A stretch of DNA of 64,000 nucleotides from Keratinibaculum paraultunense (GCF_016767175.1 NZ_CP068564.1:1550001-1614000); one strand, 5' to 3'; positions 24,950 through 35,027 are shown, numbered from the stretch's first letter. Numbers and translations are program-made. The notes: generated from the letters alone by a model not told the origin.

Positions 24950-27297
24950 TGTGGAACTATACCGTGTAAGTGGTAAAATAAAATCATGAGATTTCGGAAA
25001 ATAAGAATCCTGAAAATTTTCCAGTTGTATATAAAACAAATCTACTTTCCTGTAAAATATTTTACAGGAGGTAGATAGAAAATGGGATTGAAGGGTTGGC
25101 ATATGTTTAATGAAATTAAAAACATGAAAGAGTTAGGGTTAAAGAAATCTCAAGTATCAAGATATTTAGATTTAGACTATGGGACTGTATCTAAATACTG
25201 GAATATGCAGGTAAAGGAGTTTGCTGAATATATGGAAAAAGTGAAGGTTAGAAAGAAAATACTAGATGAATATGAAGATGAGATAGTAGGTTGGTTAAGA
25301 GATTTTCCAGACATGAGTGCAGCTCAGATTTTGGATTGGTTAAAGGAAAGATATGGAGATATTAAATGCACAGATAGGAGTGTGAGAAACTATGTAAGAT
25401 ACATAAGAGATAAATATGATATTCCAAAGGTTGTATCTAAAAGACAACATGAAGCAGTGCAAGAACTTCCAATGGGCTATCAGGCACAAGTTGATTTTGG
25501 ACAAATATGGCTTAACAATGCAGATGGGAAAAGAGTTAAACTTTATGCCTTTGCTATGGTACTGTCTCACTCTAGAATGAAATATGCCTATTGGCAGAAC
25601 AAGCCATTTACAACGAAAGATTTTATTGATGCTCATACTAAGGCCTTTGAATACTTTGGAGGTAAAACCCACGAAATAGTATATGACCAAGACAGACTAT
25701 TAGCAGTTAATGAAAACTATGGAGACATAATTTTTACAGAAGAATTTCAAAACTTTAAAGACTTTATGAAAATTAGAGTAAGAATGTGTAGAGGATATGA
25801 CCCAGAAAGCAAAGGAAAAATAGAAGCAGTTGTTAAATATTTAAAGTATAATTTTGCAAAGAATAGAACTTTTGTTGATATAGACAAGTTTAATGAAGAT
25901 TGTCTATTGTGGTTAGATAGAACAGGAAATGCTAATATTCATGGAACAACAAAAAAGATACCGAAAGAAGTATTCTTCCTCGAAAAGAAATACCTTCTTC
26001 CAGTATCACAAACATTTAGAAATGTACCATCTAATTCAATTTTAACCTATACAGTAAGAAAAGACAATACAATTTCTTACAAACAAAACAGATATCAAGT
26101 ACCAAAAGGAACCTATGAACCAGGAAAAACAGTTGGAGTTCGTAATTTAGATGGTATTATTCAGATAATAGATAAGGATACAGGTAAAATTTTAGCAGAA
26201 CATAAGGAGTGCATACTGAAAGGAAAATTAATACAAATTGATCATCCTGAAAGGGATAAAACTTTAAAGATAGACAAACTATATGAAAAAGCTTTAAATG
26301 TACTGAACAACACCAATGAAGCCAAGATTTTTCTCGATAGAATTAGGATTGAAAAACCAAGATACATAAGGGACCAATACAGTTTAATATGCAATACTTG
26401 TAAAAATGTAGAGAAAAAACTCATAGAAGAATCTCTTAAATATTGCATAGAAAGAGAGATATTCAGTGCTGTAAGTTTTAGAGATGCAATTGAATTTTTA
26501 GGTGAGAAATATAAGGAATTAGATAACCAAAAACTAGAAACAGCTAATAAAAACATCCCTTCTATCCCTCAAAGATATGATATTAAAACCCAAATTAGGG
26601 ATACATCAGAATATGTAAAAGCATTGGAGGGATAAGATGATAGGTAAAATTGATTATATAAAAGAATATGCCAAAGAACTAAAGCTATTAAATCTACAGA
26701 AAAAGATAGATGAGTTCATAGAACATGGAGAAAATGAAGATTTATCATATCAAGAATTTCTTTACAAAATACTAAATGAAGAGATAATTGCTAAAGAGGA
26801 AAGAAAGAAACAAACTCGATTAAAAAATGCAGGATTTCCTGTAATAAAGACAATAGAAGAATTTGATTTTGAATTTCAAAAGTCTATCAGCAAAAGACAT
26901 ATAAACAGGCTTCTAGAAATGGACTGGATAGATAAGATATACAATCTTATCTTCCTAGGTCCTCCTGGTGTAGGGAAGACACATTTAGCCATAGCATTAG
27001 GCTATAAAGCTATAGATATGGGATACAAGGTAAGTTTCATCTCAATGGACAATTTGGTCTATTCATTAAAAACACAGGATATAATGAGAAAGAGTAAGAT
27101 AAAGATAAATAAAATACATTCCTCAGACCTTGTAATTATTGATGAAATTGGATATCTACCAATTAATCGTGAGGAAGCTAATATGTTTTTCCAGTTAATA
27201 TCAGCCTTACACGAACAGACTTCAATTATAATTACATCAAATAAGGGCTTTGGAGATTGGAACGAATTATTAGGAGACCCAGCATTAACTACAGATT
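24950..27297 (+). mobile_element. IS21-family element, 3' end lost
   Basis: A second istA-istB pair unlike the first. A left end is likely near the TGTGGAAC at about 24950, upstream of istA. The right part is missing: istB breaks off early and no matching right terminal repeat was seen before the next gene. The element is therefore probably immobile. Confidence 0.65.
25082..26635 (+). CDS. istA: IS21 transposase IstA
   Basis: A 517-residue DDE transposase. The N-terminal helix-turn-helix is LGLKKSQVSRYLDLDYGTVS. Catalytic candidates are Asp138 in QVDFGQIW, Asp in VYDQDRLL (about 201) and Glu in GKIEAVVKYLKY (about 243). AGGAGGTAG lies upstream, and MFNEIKNMKEL (25106) is a possible alternative start. 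It seems intact. It is only distantly similar to the IstA at 3524-5095, so the two elements arrived separately. Confidence 0.92.
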   Translation: MGLKGWHMFNEIKNMKELGLKKSQVSRYLDLDYGTVSKYWNMQVKEFAEYMEKVKVRKKILDEYEDEIVGWLRDFPDMSAAQILDWLKERYGDIKCTDRSVRNYVRYIRDKYDIPKVVSKRQHEAVQELPMGYQAQVDFGQIWLNNADGKRVKLYAFAMVLSHSRMKYAYWQNKPFTTKDFIDAHTKAFEYFGGKTHEIVYDQDRLLAVNENYGDIIFTEEFQNFKDFMKIRVRMCRGYDPESKGKIEAVVKYLKYNFAKNRTFVDIDKFNEDCLLWLDRTGNANIHGTTKKIPKEVFFLEKKYLLPVSQTFRNVPSNSILTYTVRKDNTISYKQNRYQVPKGTYEPGKTVGVRNLDGIIQIIDKDTGKILAEHKECILKGKLIQIDHPERDKTLKIDKLYEKALNVLNNTNEAKIFLDRIRIEKPRYIRDQYSLICNTCKNVEKKLIEESLKYCIEREIFSAVSFRDAIEFLGEKYKELDNQKLETANKNIPSIPQRYDIKTQIRDTSEYVKALEG

Positions 27298-27302
27298 TTT
27301 AG
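26637..27302 (+). pseudogene. istB: IS21 helper ATPase IstB, C-terminally truncated
   Basis: The 221-residue AAA+ protein has Walker A GPPGVGKTHLA at about 108 and Walker B LVIIDEIGYLP. It ends at GDPALTTDF, where IstB proteins normally continue with an A-I-L/I-D-R-L-L block for about 30 more residues. The break coincides with loss of the element's right end. Another frame after the junction, reading ESYFYSQKKGAKFFAKSI up to about 27383, may be the tail of whatever gene was there. Confidence 0.8.
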
Positions 27303-27412
27303 AATCTTATTTTTATTCTCAAAAGAAAGGAGCTAAATTTTTCGCAAAAAGCATAAATTTCTTTACACTACCTAAGAAAGATTAATAAAGTCAAAGATTT
27401 TCGAATATAAAT

Positions 27413-29159
27413 TTACCTAATCAACTGTTTAAATTCCTCTTCGTTTTTAATATCCTCTTTTTCCCCCTGCAAAACTACCTTTCCATCTTTCATAATAACA
27501 AACCATGGATTATATCTTAGTAAATCCTTTACCCTATGACTTACTAATATAAGTATTTTATTCCTTCCAATTTCATTAATTAAATCAAAAAATTTCCTTT
27601 CCATTTTTGGATCCAGAGCTGATGTTGGCTCATCAAAAATTATTATATCTGCATTTCTTAACCATATTCTAGCAACAGCTATTCTTTGCCACTGCCCTTT
27701 TGACAATTCTTCTCCACCAAACCAGTGCCCCATTTGGGTATCTAACCCATCTTTGAATATCTCTAATAATGAACTCATTTCCACCTTATCTAGAGCACTT
27801 TTTATAAAATTATCGCTATGAATAACATCAATGTTGGAGATAGCAATATTTTCTCTTAAGCTCATTTCATATTTATTAAAATCTTGAAAAACAATGCCAA
27901 TCTTTCTGCGATAAGATTCAATTTCATATTCTTTTATGTTAATACCATTGATTAAAATATTTCCCTCATATTCTTCATATAATCCTGCTAATATTTTGAT
28001 GAGAGAACTTTTCCCTGCACCGTTAGCCCCTACAATTACCGTTGGCCTATTAACTTTAAATTCTACATTGATTTCACGAAGAACTTTATCATGGCCATTA
28101 TATGAAAAGTTTAAGTTCTCCACTGTGATATTTTTGATAGTTTCTTTGATAGGTATAGTTGAATTAATTTTATTGTCTTTTTTTTTCCAAAAACTCAAAA
28201 AAATCATCTACATATAGCTTGTCTTTATATATTTCTGACAAGTTTATTAGAGTAGCTTTAAATCTACTTTTAATGAGATCTAAGGATGATATGTAAGCCA
28301 AAATATTTCCTATCAAGCCTTTGTTTTTTAAGGATGTCAGTACTGCATTAACAATTAAAAACAGCATAATTCCTACTTCAAAAAATTCTAAAACGAAATT
28401 ATAAAATGTGTAACGATTAATTACCTTTTCATTGGCAAGTAAAACTTCCCTACTAGACTTCTTAAACTTATTCAAAAGATAATCCCCAATATTGAAACTT
28501 ATGATTTCTTTGATAGCAATATTATTAGTTAACAGATAATTGATATAATTTACTCGCCTATTATTTGTAATATTCATTCGTTCAATTTGGTATGAGTATT
28601 TTCCCAACTTCATGTTAGTAAAAGTTGAAATAATAGGCACTATAAGAATCACCATCCATATCAAATTATTAAACTTCAATATGATGGTCACAACTGATAT
28701 TATGGAAATCATACTTTCGATTAACTGAAGCACATGAAATTGAGTCTGAATCACTTTTTCTTTTCCCAAATGCTTTGCCCTTGAAATAAGATCGTATGTT
28801 TCTTCAATTTCAAAATCCTTAAGCTCTAGCTGTTTACATTTTTCTATAAACATATAGTCAATATAGTAATCCACTTTCAAGAGAAGCTTTTGATGTGAAT
28901 AATAGCGTATTGAATTCAATAGTATAAAGCCAACATTTACAAGACCAAATATAAAAAGAGGTTTTTGCACTCCACCACCTTGAATAATAGCCATCTGGAT
29001 ACCGTTTACTAACATAGTCATTGAATATATGTTAATTCCTGAAAAAATTCCCAACATTAAAGTAAAAAATACATTTATAACAAATAAATAGGGAGAGCTA
29101 TGATAGGATATAGCAAAACATCTTTTTATCGTGGAAAAAAATCTATTCATGCCTTTCAC
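27413..29159 (-). pseudogene. ABC exporter split by a poly-A frameshift
   Basis: The membrane domain (29159-28170, 329 residues, about six helices) and the ATPase domain (28207-27413) are in different frames. The join is a run of nine A on the minus strand (28178-28186). With eight A the protein reads FLEKKDNKINSTIPI straight into the ATPase, giving a normal exporter of about 580 residues. The ATPase has GANGAGKSSLIK, an ELSKGQWQRIA signature and IIIFDEPTSALD. No ribosome binding site precedes the downstream ATG. Options are a real null mutation, a phase-variable or slippage-dependent gene, or a sequencing error. It is the last gene of the ABC and two-component cluster. Confidence 0.8.
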
Positions 29160-29172
29160 CCTTTTCTTGTGT

Positions 29173-29238
29173 TTATGCTAAATATCCCCATCCTGTTTCT
29201 GCAAGAATTATTTCTGGTGATAATAATACAATTATCAT
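29173..29238 (-). CDS. Possible tiny secreted peptide (21 or more codons)
   Basis: In the 138-bp gap between two ABC genes a frame reads MIIVLLSPEIILAETGWGYLA, and it stays open 13 codons upstream with more hydrophobic residues. It resembles a signal-peptide-like helix with a short tail, ETGWGYLA. The ATG lacks a ribosome binding site. A GGGAG occurs further upstream, near a CTG in frame. Placement beside an exporter and a sensor system fits a signalling peptide, but chance is not excluded. Confidence 0.3.
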   Translation of the reverse strand: MIIVLLSPEIILAETGWGYLA

Positions 29239-29297
29239 AGCATAAACAAATATAACTATGTTAAATTGATAATACAGAGTTTTCTATTCTCCCTTTT

Positions 29298-30170
29298 TTA
29301 ACCTTGAAGTTGTTCTGGATTATAATATAGATAAAGGTCCTCAAGATTAGGCTCTTCTAAATGAGCATCCTCTGCTGGAGAAGTTTCTGAAAACACTCTA
29401 ACTTTAGTTTTATTGCCATTTCTGTAATAACGAATAACAGGGAAGTTTCCAGTATTTGCCAATAATTCTATATCATCAACGGGGAATTCCCATACCTTTC
29501 CAATTAATTGATTAAGTAATGTTTCTTCATCACTTTTGCATATTATTTTACCAGACTTCATTATAATGATATCATCTGCAATATCTTGGATATCTGATGT
29601 AATATGGGTTGATAGAATGATAATTCGATCCTTAGAAATATGGGAAAGATAATTTTTAAAAACTAGTCGCTGCTTAGGATCTAAACCTGCTGTTGGTTCA
29701 TCCAATATTAATATACGAGGTTCATTAAGCATTGCTTGAATTAGTCCTAAGCGCTGTTTCATACCACCAGAATAGGTCTTTATCTTCTTATTTTTCATAT
29801 CAAACAGTTGAAATAACTCAAATAATTCATTAGCCCGTTTTTTAATAATACCTTTTGGAAGGCCTTTTACTGTACCTATAAAGTCTACATATTCCATACC
29901 TGTAAATTCTGGATAATAACCAAAATTTTGTGGTAGATAGCCTAGTAGTTCTAAATATTCTTCTCCAAGTTTTTTAGTATTTTGGCCATTAAGCATTATC
30001 TCACCACTAGTAGGTTCTAATATTCCGCATATCATTTTCATTAATGTTGTTTTACCAGCGCCATTTGCTCCTAAAAGCCCATGTATCCCATATCCAATTT
30101 TTAACGAAACATCATTAACTGCCTTTTTCCCAGCAAATACTTTGTTAACATTAATAAGAGTTAATTCCAT
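29298..30170 (-). CDS. ABC transporter ATP-binding protein
   Basis: A 290-residue ATPase of the CcmA/bacitracin-type family that pairs with ABC-2 permeases. Walker A is GANGAGKTTLM (about 34-44), the signature is YSGGMKQRLGL (about 135) and Walker B is ILILDEPTAGLDP (about 155). A C-terminal extension of about 75 residues is present. It is 60 bp downstream of the permease gene and probably forms one transporter with it, for efflux of or resistance to an antimicrobial peptide, sensed by the adjacent kinase. Confidence 0.9.
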   Translation of the reverse strand: MELTLINVNKVFAGKKAVNDVSLKIGYGIHGLLGANGAGKTTLMKMICGILEPTSGEIMLNGQNTKKLGEEYLELLGYLPQNFGYYPEFTGMEYVDFIGTVKGLPKGIIKKRANELFELFQLFDMKNKKIKTYSGGMKQRLGLIQAMLNEPRILILDEPTAGLDPKQRLVFKNYLSHISKDRIIILSTHITSDIQDIADDIIIMKSGKIICKSDEETLLNQLIGKVWEFPVDDIELLANTGNFPVIRYYRNGNKTKVRVFSETSPAEDAHLEEPNLEDLYLYYNPEQLQG

Positions 30171-30229
30171 TTACACCTTCTCCTTCCTCTACAAATTCCA
30201 TATATAAACCAATCATAAATAAATCATCT

Positions 30230-31468
30230 TTATTCTACTTGATGTTTCTTAAAAAATATCATTGAAAGGGGTAATAAGATTAAAATAAGTAATATATAAA
30301 CAGCTATAGCCATATGATAAAATGTCAAAACTTTCCCAAAGAAGGAATATGTGACTAATCCATAGTACTGACGGCCGCTTAAAAAAGCAGGTAAAAGCCT
30401 TGTTATTTTTTGAAATATCCTATTTCCTCTTTCCACTGGAATAAATAACCCACCTAAATAAAATAAGATTACAATTACCGCAACAGGCGTTGTCTTCTTA
30501 ATTTTGGAAGATAAACTTAAAGCTATTGTTGCAACAGCTAAAGCACTTAAAAAGCTCATAAATATCCTGATTCCTATAGTTTTTAATAATGTCCAATTAT
30601 ACAATATTTTCGCATCTAATACCTGTATAGGCAGATTCCATCCTTCAGTGCCAAAAAACAGTAATATGGGAACTACGCATAGTAAAAGCCCCACTAGAAC
30701 AACAACAATCGCAAATATCAAAGAGGCAGTAATTTTTCCTGTTACTAATTTCGTCCTCCCGTATTTTGCAGACAATAAAATGGCATCCATTCCTGTTTCA
30801 TGTTCCTCAGAAAAAACACCGCTAATGCCAATTCCTATAGCTAGAACTAAAAATACAACTATGTCTAAAGAATCATTGATATAATTCCAACCTTGATAAT
30901 AACCATACTGATAGGGTCCTTTTGTTATATTAGCTCTTTGTTGCCAAAATTCCCTCTCAGTACTTGTTAGATTCATTGAATCAAACCATGTTTCGATGTT
31001 TTTTTGTCTGTGTACATAAAAGTCGCCCAGTTCATCAAACTCTATCATCAATATATGAGGGTATGGACCGGATATGAAATTTTGTGAAAGCCAATAAAAA
31101 TAAGACTCTCTAGGTTTGTAATATCCATAATATATGTCTTTAGGTAATGCTTTATCATATTCAAATCCAGTTTTATTATTTTCTACTATGTAATGTTCTT
31201 TTAAATTTTCTATATTGGCCCGAATCCTTTCATCTGTTTGTACTTGGTTTAAATATTCCTTGTAAAATTCCTTTTCATAATTTACCGCCTGTTTTCTTTT
31301 AAGTAAATTGCCATTATCATCATAAAAAGTATATTTAAAGATATTTGGAACAAAAGAGTAGATTAAAATTAGGTAACTTATAATAAGGGCACCTATAGTC
31401 AATTTAGAACTTAGTATCTTTTTTAGTTCAAATTTAATAATACGAGCTATTATTTTCATATTTGCCAT
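30230..31468 (-). CDS. ABC-2 type permease
   Basis: A 412-residue membrane protein. One helix near residues 20-40 is followed by an external loop of about 150 residues, then five to six helices from about 205 on, including GIGISGVFSEEHETGMDAIL, the typical ABC-2 permease segment. The ATG has GGGGG upstream. The gene follows the kinase gene after a hairpin and precedes its ATPase. The large external loop resembles permeases for membrane-active peptides. A partial second copy starts at the left window edge. Confidence 0.88.
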   Translation of the reverse strand: MANMKIIARIIKFELKKILSSKLTIGALIISYLILIYSFVPNIFKYTFYDDNGNLLKRKQAVNYEKEFYKEYLNQVQTDERIRANIENLKEHYIVENNKTGFEYDKALPKDIYYGYYKPRESYFYWLSQNFISGPYPHILMIEFDELGDFYVHRQKNIETWFDSMNLTSTEREFWQQRANITKGPYQYGYYQGWNYINDSLDIVVFLVLAIGIGISGVFSEEHETGMDAILLSAKYGRTKLVTGKITASLIFAIVVVLVGLLLCVVPILLFFGTEGWNLPIQVLDAKILYNWTLLKTIGIRIFMSFLSALAVATIALSLSSKIKKTTPVAVIVILFYLGGLFIPVERGNRIFQKITRLLPAFLSGRQYYGLVTYSFFGKVLTFYHMAIAVYILLILILLPLSMIFFKKHQVE

Positions 31469-31492
31469 TTAAATCCCCCTTGTTAATATAAT

Positions 31493-31536
31493 AAAAGCCT
31501 ATTATCAAGTATAAGTATACTTAATAATAGGCTTTT
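31493..31536 (-). terminator. Hairpin between kinase and permease genes (copy 2)
   Basis: Same sequence as at 75-118: a long stem AAAAGCCTATTAT with ATAATAGGCTTTT, with T-runs on each side. It may limit transporter expression from the regulator promoter. Confidence 0.75.
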
Positions 31537-31580
31537 AAACTTGAAGAAAATATCAATAAAAAATAAATATTTCTTTATAT

Positions 31581-32705
31581 TTAATTATTTGTCATTTTAA
31601 GTGGAAAGTCCATAATGATTTTCAAAGTTGAACTAGTCAATTCCGAACTAATTCTACCCTTATGTTTTTCCATAATCTCTTTTGATATAGCCAATCCTAA
31701 ACCAGAACCCTCAATAGATTTATTTCTAGACTTATCTATCCTGTAAAAAGGTTGAAACAGCTTAGAAGCTTGTTCATCAGTCATACCATAGACATCATTT
31801 TCAATAATAACAGATTGATATTCCGAATTTGAAATGGTGTAAATTCTTATTTTCCCACCTGGTTTTGTATATTGTATAGCATTTTTTATAATATTGTAAA
31901 ATGCTCTAGCAATCAAATCTTGATCTACAAGAAATATAATAGACTCTTCTATATCAATCTCAAATTTAAGGTTTTTTTGGGTGATTTTAGGATAAAAAGT
32001 TTCTCTCATCTGTATTAGCAAATTTAATAAATCTATTTTTTTTAAGTTCAAATGAGAAATTTGAAGTTGAAATTTGGTCAAATCAAAAAATTGATTGATG
32101 AGATTCTCTAGTTCTTTGGATTTTTCTTGAATAATCTTCAAATATTTCTTTCTATTTTCTTCTGATATATTTGGTTCATCTAATAGCAAGGATACATATC
32201 CAAATATTGAGGTTAATGGCGTCTTCAAATCATGTGCTAAAAATGCCATAGATTGATTATGTTGTATAACTTGGTCTTGGTTTTGTTTTATAAGCTCGTT
32301 TCTTTCTTCGATTAATGCTTTAATTTCTTTATCTATGCCTAGATATTCCAGCTTATTTTCTGGCACAAGGTTATTTTTTAACATTTGAATTCTTTCATGG
32401 ATTTCTAACGCTACCGCATTTTTAACTTCTAAAACTTTTCTCATAATGAAAACTTCTGAAATAATAAATGCTATAATATATACTGCATAGATTAGTAGTA
32501 TTGAAGTCTGCCTAATACTACTCCAATCCAATTTCCCCTCAATATAAGTTTTACCATAAACCTTTACTTCTCTTATGTCAAACATAAAATTGTTTGTAAA
32601 AATGTGTAGGAAGTTACTTCCAATAATCATATATATAAGAATCAATATGAGAGTTAATATAATTAAACCTTTAAGAAAACTTTTAGTCGTTTTTTTCAAT
32701 AACAT
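31581..32705 (-). CDS. Sensor histidine kinase, VanS-like (copy 2)
   Basis: About 374 residues, nearly identical to the kinase at 163-1287. Differences seen are Thr for Ala in FFDLTKFQ, shortly after the phosphoacceptor helix, and Ile for Val in YNIIKNA of the N box. Both are mild. All catalytic motifs are kept. The start at 32705 follows GGGGGGAGGG and overlaps the regulator gene by 23 bp. This copy is directly linked to the permease and ATPase genes it probably serves. Confidence 0.9.
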   Translation of the reverse strand: MLLKKTTKSFLKGLIILTLILILIYMIIGSNFLHIFTNNFMFDIREVKVYGKTYIEGKLDWSSIRQTSILLIYAVYIIAFIISEVFIMRKVLEVKNAVALEIHERIQMLKNNLVPENKLEYLGIDKEIKALIEERNELIKQNQDQVIQHNQSMAFLAHDLKTPLTSIFGYVSLLLDEPNISEENRKKYLKIIQEKSKELENLINQFFDLTKFQLQISHLNLKKIDLLNLLIQMRETFYPKITQKNLKFEIDIEESIIFLVDQDLIARAFYNIIKNAIQYTKPGGKIRIYTISNSEYQSVIIENDVYGMTDEQASKLFQPFYRIDKSRNKSIEGSGLGLAISKEIMEKHKGRISSELTSSTLKIIMDFPLKMTNN

Positions 32706-33381
32706 ATCCCTCCCCCCAAACGGTCTTGATATAATGGGGATTTTCAAAAGAATCTCCTAATTTTATCCTTAAATTTCGGATATGGGTTGCCACACTATTG
32801 TAAGCCATATTATAATAGTCATCTCCAGTAATACTCTTATAAATCCACTCGGATGAAAGTTTTTTGCCAATATTCATCAACAATAATGTTAATATTTCAA
32901 ACTCTGTTGTTGTTAAATCTATCTTCTTTCCTTTCACATAGCAATCTCGGGTCTCCAAGTTCAGCTGTAGATCCTTGTATTGAAATATCATTTTCTGCTT
33001 TTTGTCAAGCTCTTCATATACTTCTATTCTGCGTAACAATGCCTTTACCCTAGTCACTAGCTCTAGAGGATTAAAAGGCTTTTTGATGTAATCATCACTT
33101 CCTAACATCAATCCCTTAATAACATCTAAATCTTCATTTTTGGCCGTAACTAAAACTACAGGATAATAATATTTCTCCCTTATTTTTGTTAACATAGTCA
33201 AACCATCTATTTTAGGCATCATAATATCCAAAATTAAGGCTTTAGGAATATTATCTTCTAAGTACTCCATAGCATCTTGAGATTCATAAAAAACAACCAC
33301 CTCAAATCCTTCGTTGGTTAAATACAAAGCTATTAAATCAGCTATTTCTTTTTCATCATCCACAACAACTATTTTTCCCAT
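32683..33381 (-). CDS. OmpR-family response regulator (copy 2)
   Basis: A 232-residue receiver plus winged-helix regulator, identical to copy 1 except Glu for Asp at residue 33. Phosphosite Asp52 is present. As both copies have the same DNA-binding domain they should bind the same targets, so the duplication may raise dosage or allow crosstalk with the twin kinase. Confidence 0.93.
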   Translation of the reverse strand: MGKIVVVDDEKEIADLIALYLTNEGFEVVVFYESQDAMEYLEDNIPKALILDIMMPKIDGLTMLTKIREKYYYPVVLVTAKNEDLDVIKGLMLGSDDYIKKPFNPLELVTRVKALLRRIEVYEELDKKQKMIFQYKDLQLNLETRDCYVKGKKIDLTTTEFEILTLLLMNIGKKLSSEWIYKSITGDDYYNMAYNSVATHIRNLRIKLGDSFENPHYIKTVWGEGYVIEKND

Positions 33382-33653
33382 AGATTATCCCCCCTACACC
33401 AATACTCCAAAAAAAACACTACATTACATTACCTTAAGGATTTGTTATGTTATTATAGGAATAAAATCATCTCTTTTTGCACCTATATTATATCATTAAA
33501 TATAATTGATTATATAATGAAATCTATTATTTCATCTATTAATTGAAACATACTAATCTAAAACCTTTACACACCCAGTCATAGCTTGTCTCCAATCAGC
33601 CTTCGCCAACACTAGTCTCCTTGGGCAGACCTGGCATTAGTGATACCATTTGT

Positions 33654-35027
33654 CTATTTCGATACCTCGTTCCTTATAAGCAAAGTAACCACCTCAACGT
33701 GTGTCGTCTGGGGAAACATATCTACTGGCTGCACTTCTACAACTTTATACCCTCCTTCAACCAAATAAGCTAAATCTCTAGCTAAGATAGCTGGATTGCA
33801 AGATACATAAATAATTTTTTCCGGAGCCATATTTACCATAGTTTCTAATACACTTTCTTCGCAGCCTTTTCTTGGTGGATCTACTACTACAATATCAGCG
33901 TACAAGCCTTCTTTGTATAATCTTGGTACTACATCTTCTCCTTTTCCTGTATAAAATTTTGCATTATTTATATTATTTATCTTTGCATTTAACTTAGCAT
34001 CCTCTATAGCAGATTTTACTATTTCTACGCCATATACCTCTTTTGCTTTTTTAGCTAAAAACAAGGAAATAGTCCCTATACCACAGTAAATATCAAAAAC
34101 TATTTCATCTCCTTTTAAATTAGCATATTCTAAAACCTTATTATAAAGAATTTCCGTTTGAATAGGATTTACTTGAAAAAAGGATTTAGGGGATATGAAA
34201 AATTTATATTCCCCTATACAATCTACTATTCTATCCTCCCCGTATAGCTTTATATTCTTTGAACCTAATACTACAGATGTATCCTTTTTATTTATATTTT
34301 GATATATGCTTTTTATTTCATAGTTATTAGATCTATCTTTATTTATTAATATATCTATAAGTTTTTCTTTGTAGGGAAGTTTTTCTTCTTTTGTAACTAT
34401 TATCACCATAACTTTATTATCTTTAGTTATCCTTACTATTATATTTCTTATAATTCCTTCTTTAGTTTTTGTATCATAGCCTTCTAATTTGTATTTTTTC
34501 ATATGCTCCCTTACTAATTCTACTATTTCATTTACAGCTTCATTTTGGATAATACATTTATCTATAGGATATATTTCATGAGTTCCTTTTTTAAAATAAC
34601 CTATATTGCAATCCTTTCCTACCTTAAATTCTCCTTTGTTTCTATATCTATAAGGATTGTTCATTCCTATAATTTTTTTAACTGGTACATTTGTAATATT
34701 ACCTATCTTTTTAATATTATTTTTTACCATATCTTGTTTTAATTCCAATTGTTTTTGGTAATTTAAATTTTGAAGTTGGCATCCATCACATGAATGAAAA
34801 TATTTACATTTAGGTTCAACTCTATAAGGAGACTTTTCTAATAACTCTATAGTATTAGCTATACCAAAACTCTTCTTTAAATCTATAATTTTAACTCTAA
34901 CCTTATCTCCTAAAGTTCCCCCATTTATAAATAAGGTAAATCCTTCATACTTTCCTACTCCTTGTCCTTCACTATTTATATCTATTATATCTAGTATTAT
35001 TTCATCTCCAATTTTAAATTGTTTCAT
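33654..35027 (-). CDS. rlmD: 23S rRNA (uracil-5-)-methyltransferase, RumA/RlmD family
   Basis: A 457-residue SAM-dependent RNA m5U methyltransferase. An N-terminal TRAM domain (about 1-60) is followed by the iron-sulfur cysteines in CKYFHSCDGCQLQ (about 78-90) and a further Cys in DKCIIQ. The SAM region is VFDIYCGIGTISLFLA. The nucleophile is in IIYVSCNPAILARDL, with VVDPPRKGCEE before it. The family includes RlmD and RlmCD, so the exact uridine is not certain. Its last 45 bp recur at 2236-2280. The rumA gene 3' end is a known integration target of conjugative elements in Firmicutes, which bears on the island to its left. Confidence 0.93.
   Translation of the reverse strand: MKQFKIGDEIILDIIDINSEGQGVGKYEGFTLFINGGTLGDKVRVKIIDLKKSFGIANTIELLEKSPYRVEPKCKYFHSCDGCQLQNLNYQKQLELKQDMVKNNIKKIGNITNVPVKKIIGMNNPYRYRNKGEFKVGKDCNIGYFKKGTHEIYPIDKCIIQNEAVNEIVELVREHMKKYKLEGYDTKTKEGIIRNIIVRITKDNKVMVIIVTKEEKLPYKEKLIDILINKDRSNNYEIKSIYQNINKKDTSVVLGSKNIKLYGEDRIVDCIGEYKFFISPKSFFQVNPIQTEILYNKVLEYANLKGDEIVFDIYCGIGTISLFLAKKAKEVYGVEIVKSAIEDAKLNAKINNINNAKFYTGKGEDVVPRLYKEGLYADIVVVDPPRKGCEESVLETMVNMAPEKIIYVSCNPAILARDLAYLVEGGYKVVEVQPVDMFPQTTHVEVVTLLIRNEVSK

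Larger units (their letters stand above)
31419..33698. repeat. Direct repeat, copy 2
   Basis: Counterpart of bases 1-2280. Here it continues into the intact permease gene on the left and the intact rlmD on the right, so this is the arrangement from which copy 1 can be derived. Confidence 0.95.

Noticed and set aside
28207-28207. ATG at 28207 as a genuine start of a separate ATPase gene
   Set aside because: There is no ribosome binding site, the ATG lies inside the exporter reading frame, and one-base removal restores a normal fused protein.
1-33698. Assembly artefact as the cause of the duplicated two-component system
   Set aside because: At least five base differences are spread through the two copies, and each has distinct flanks. 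Long-read proof is still desirable.
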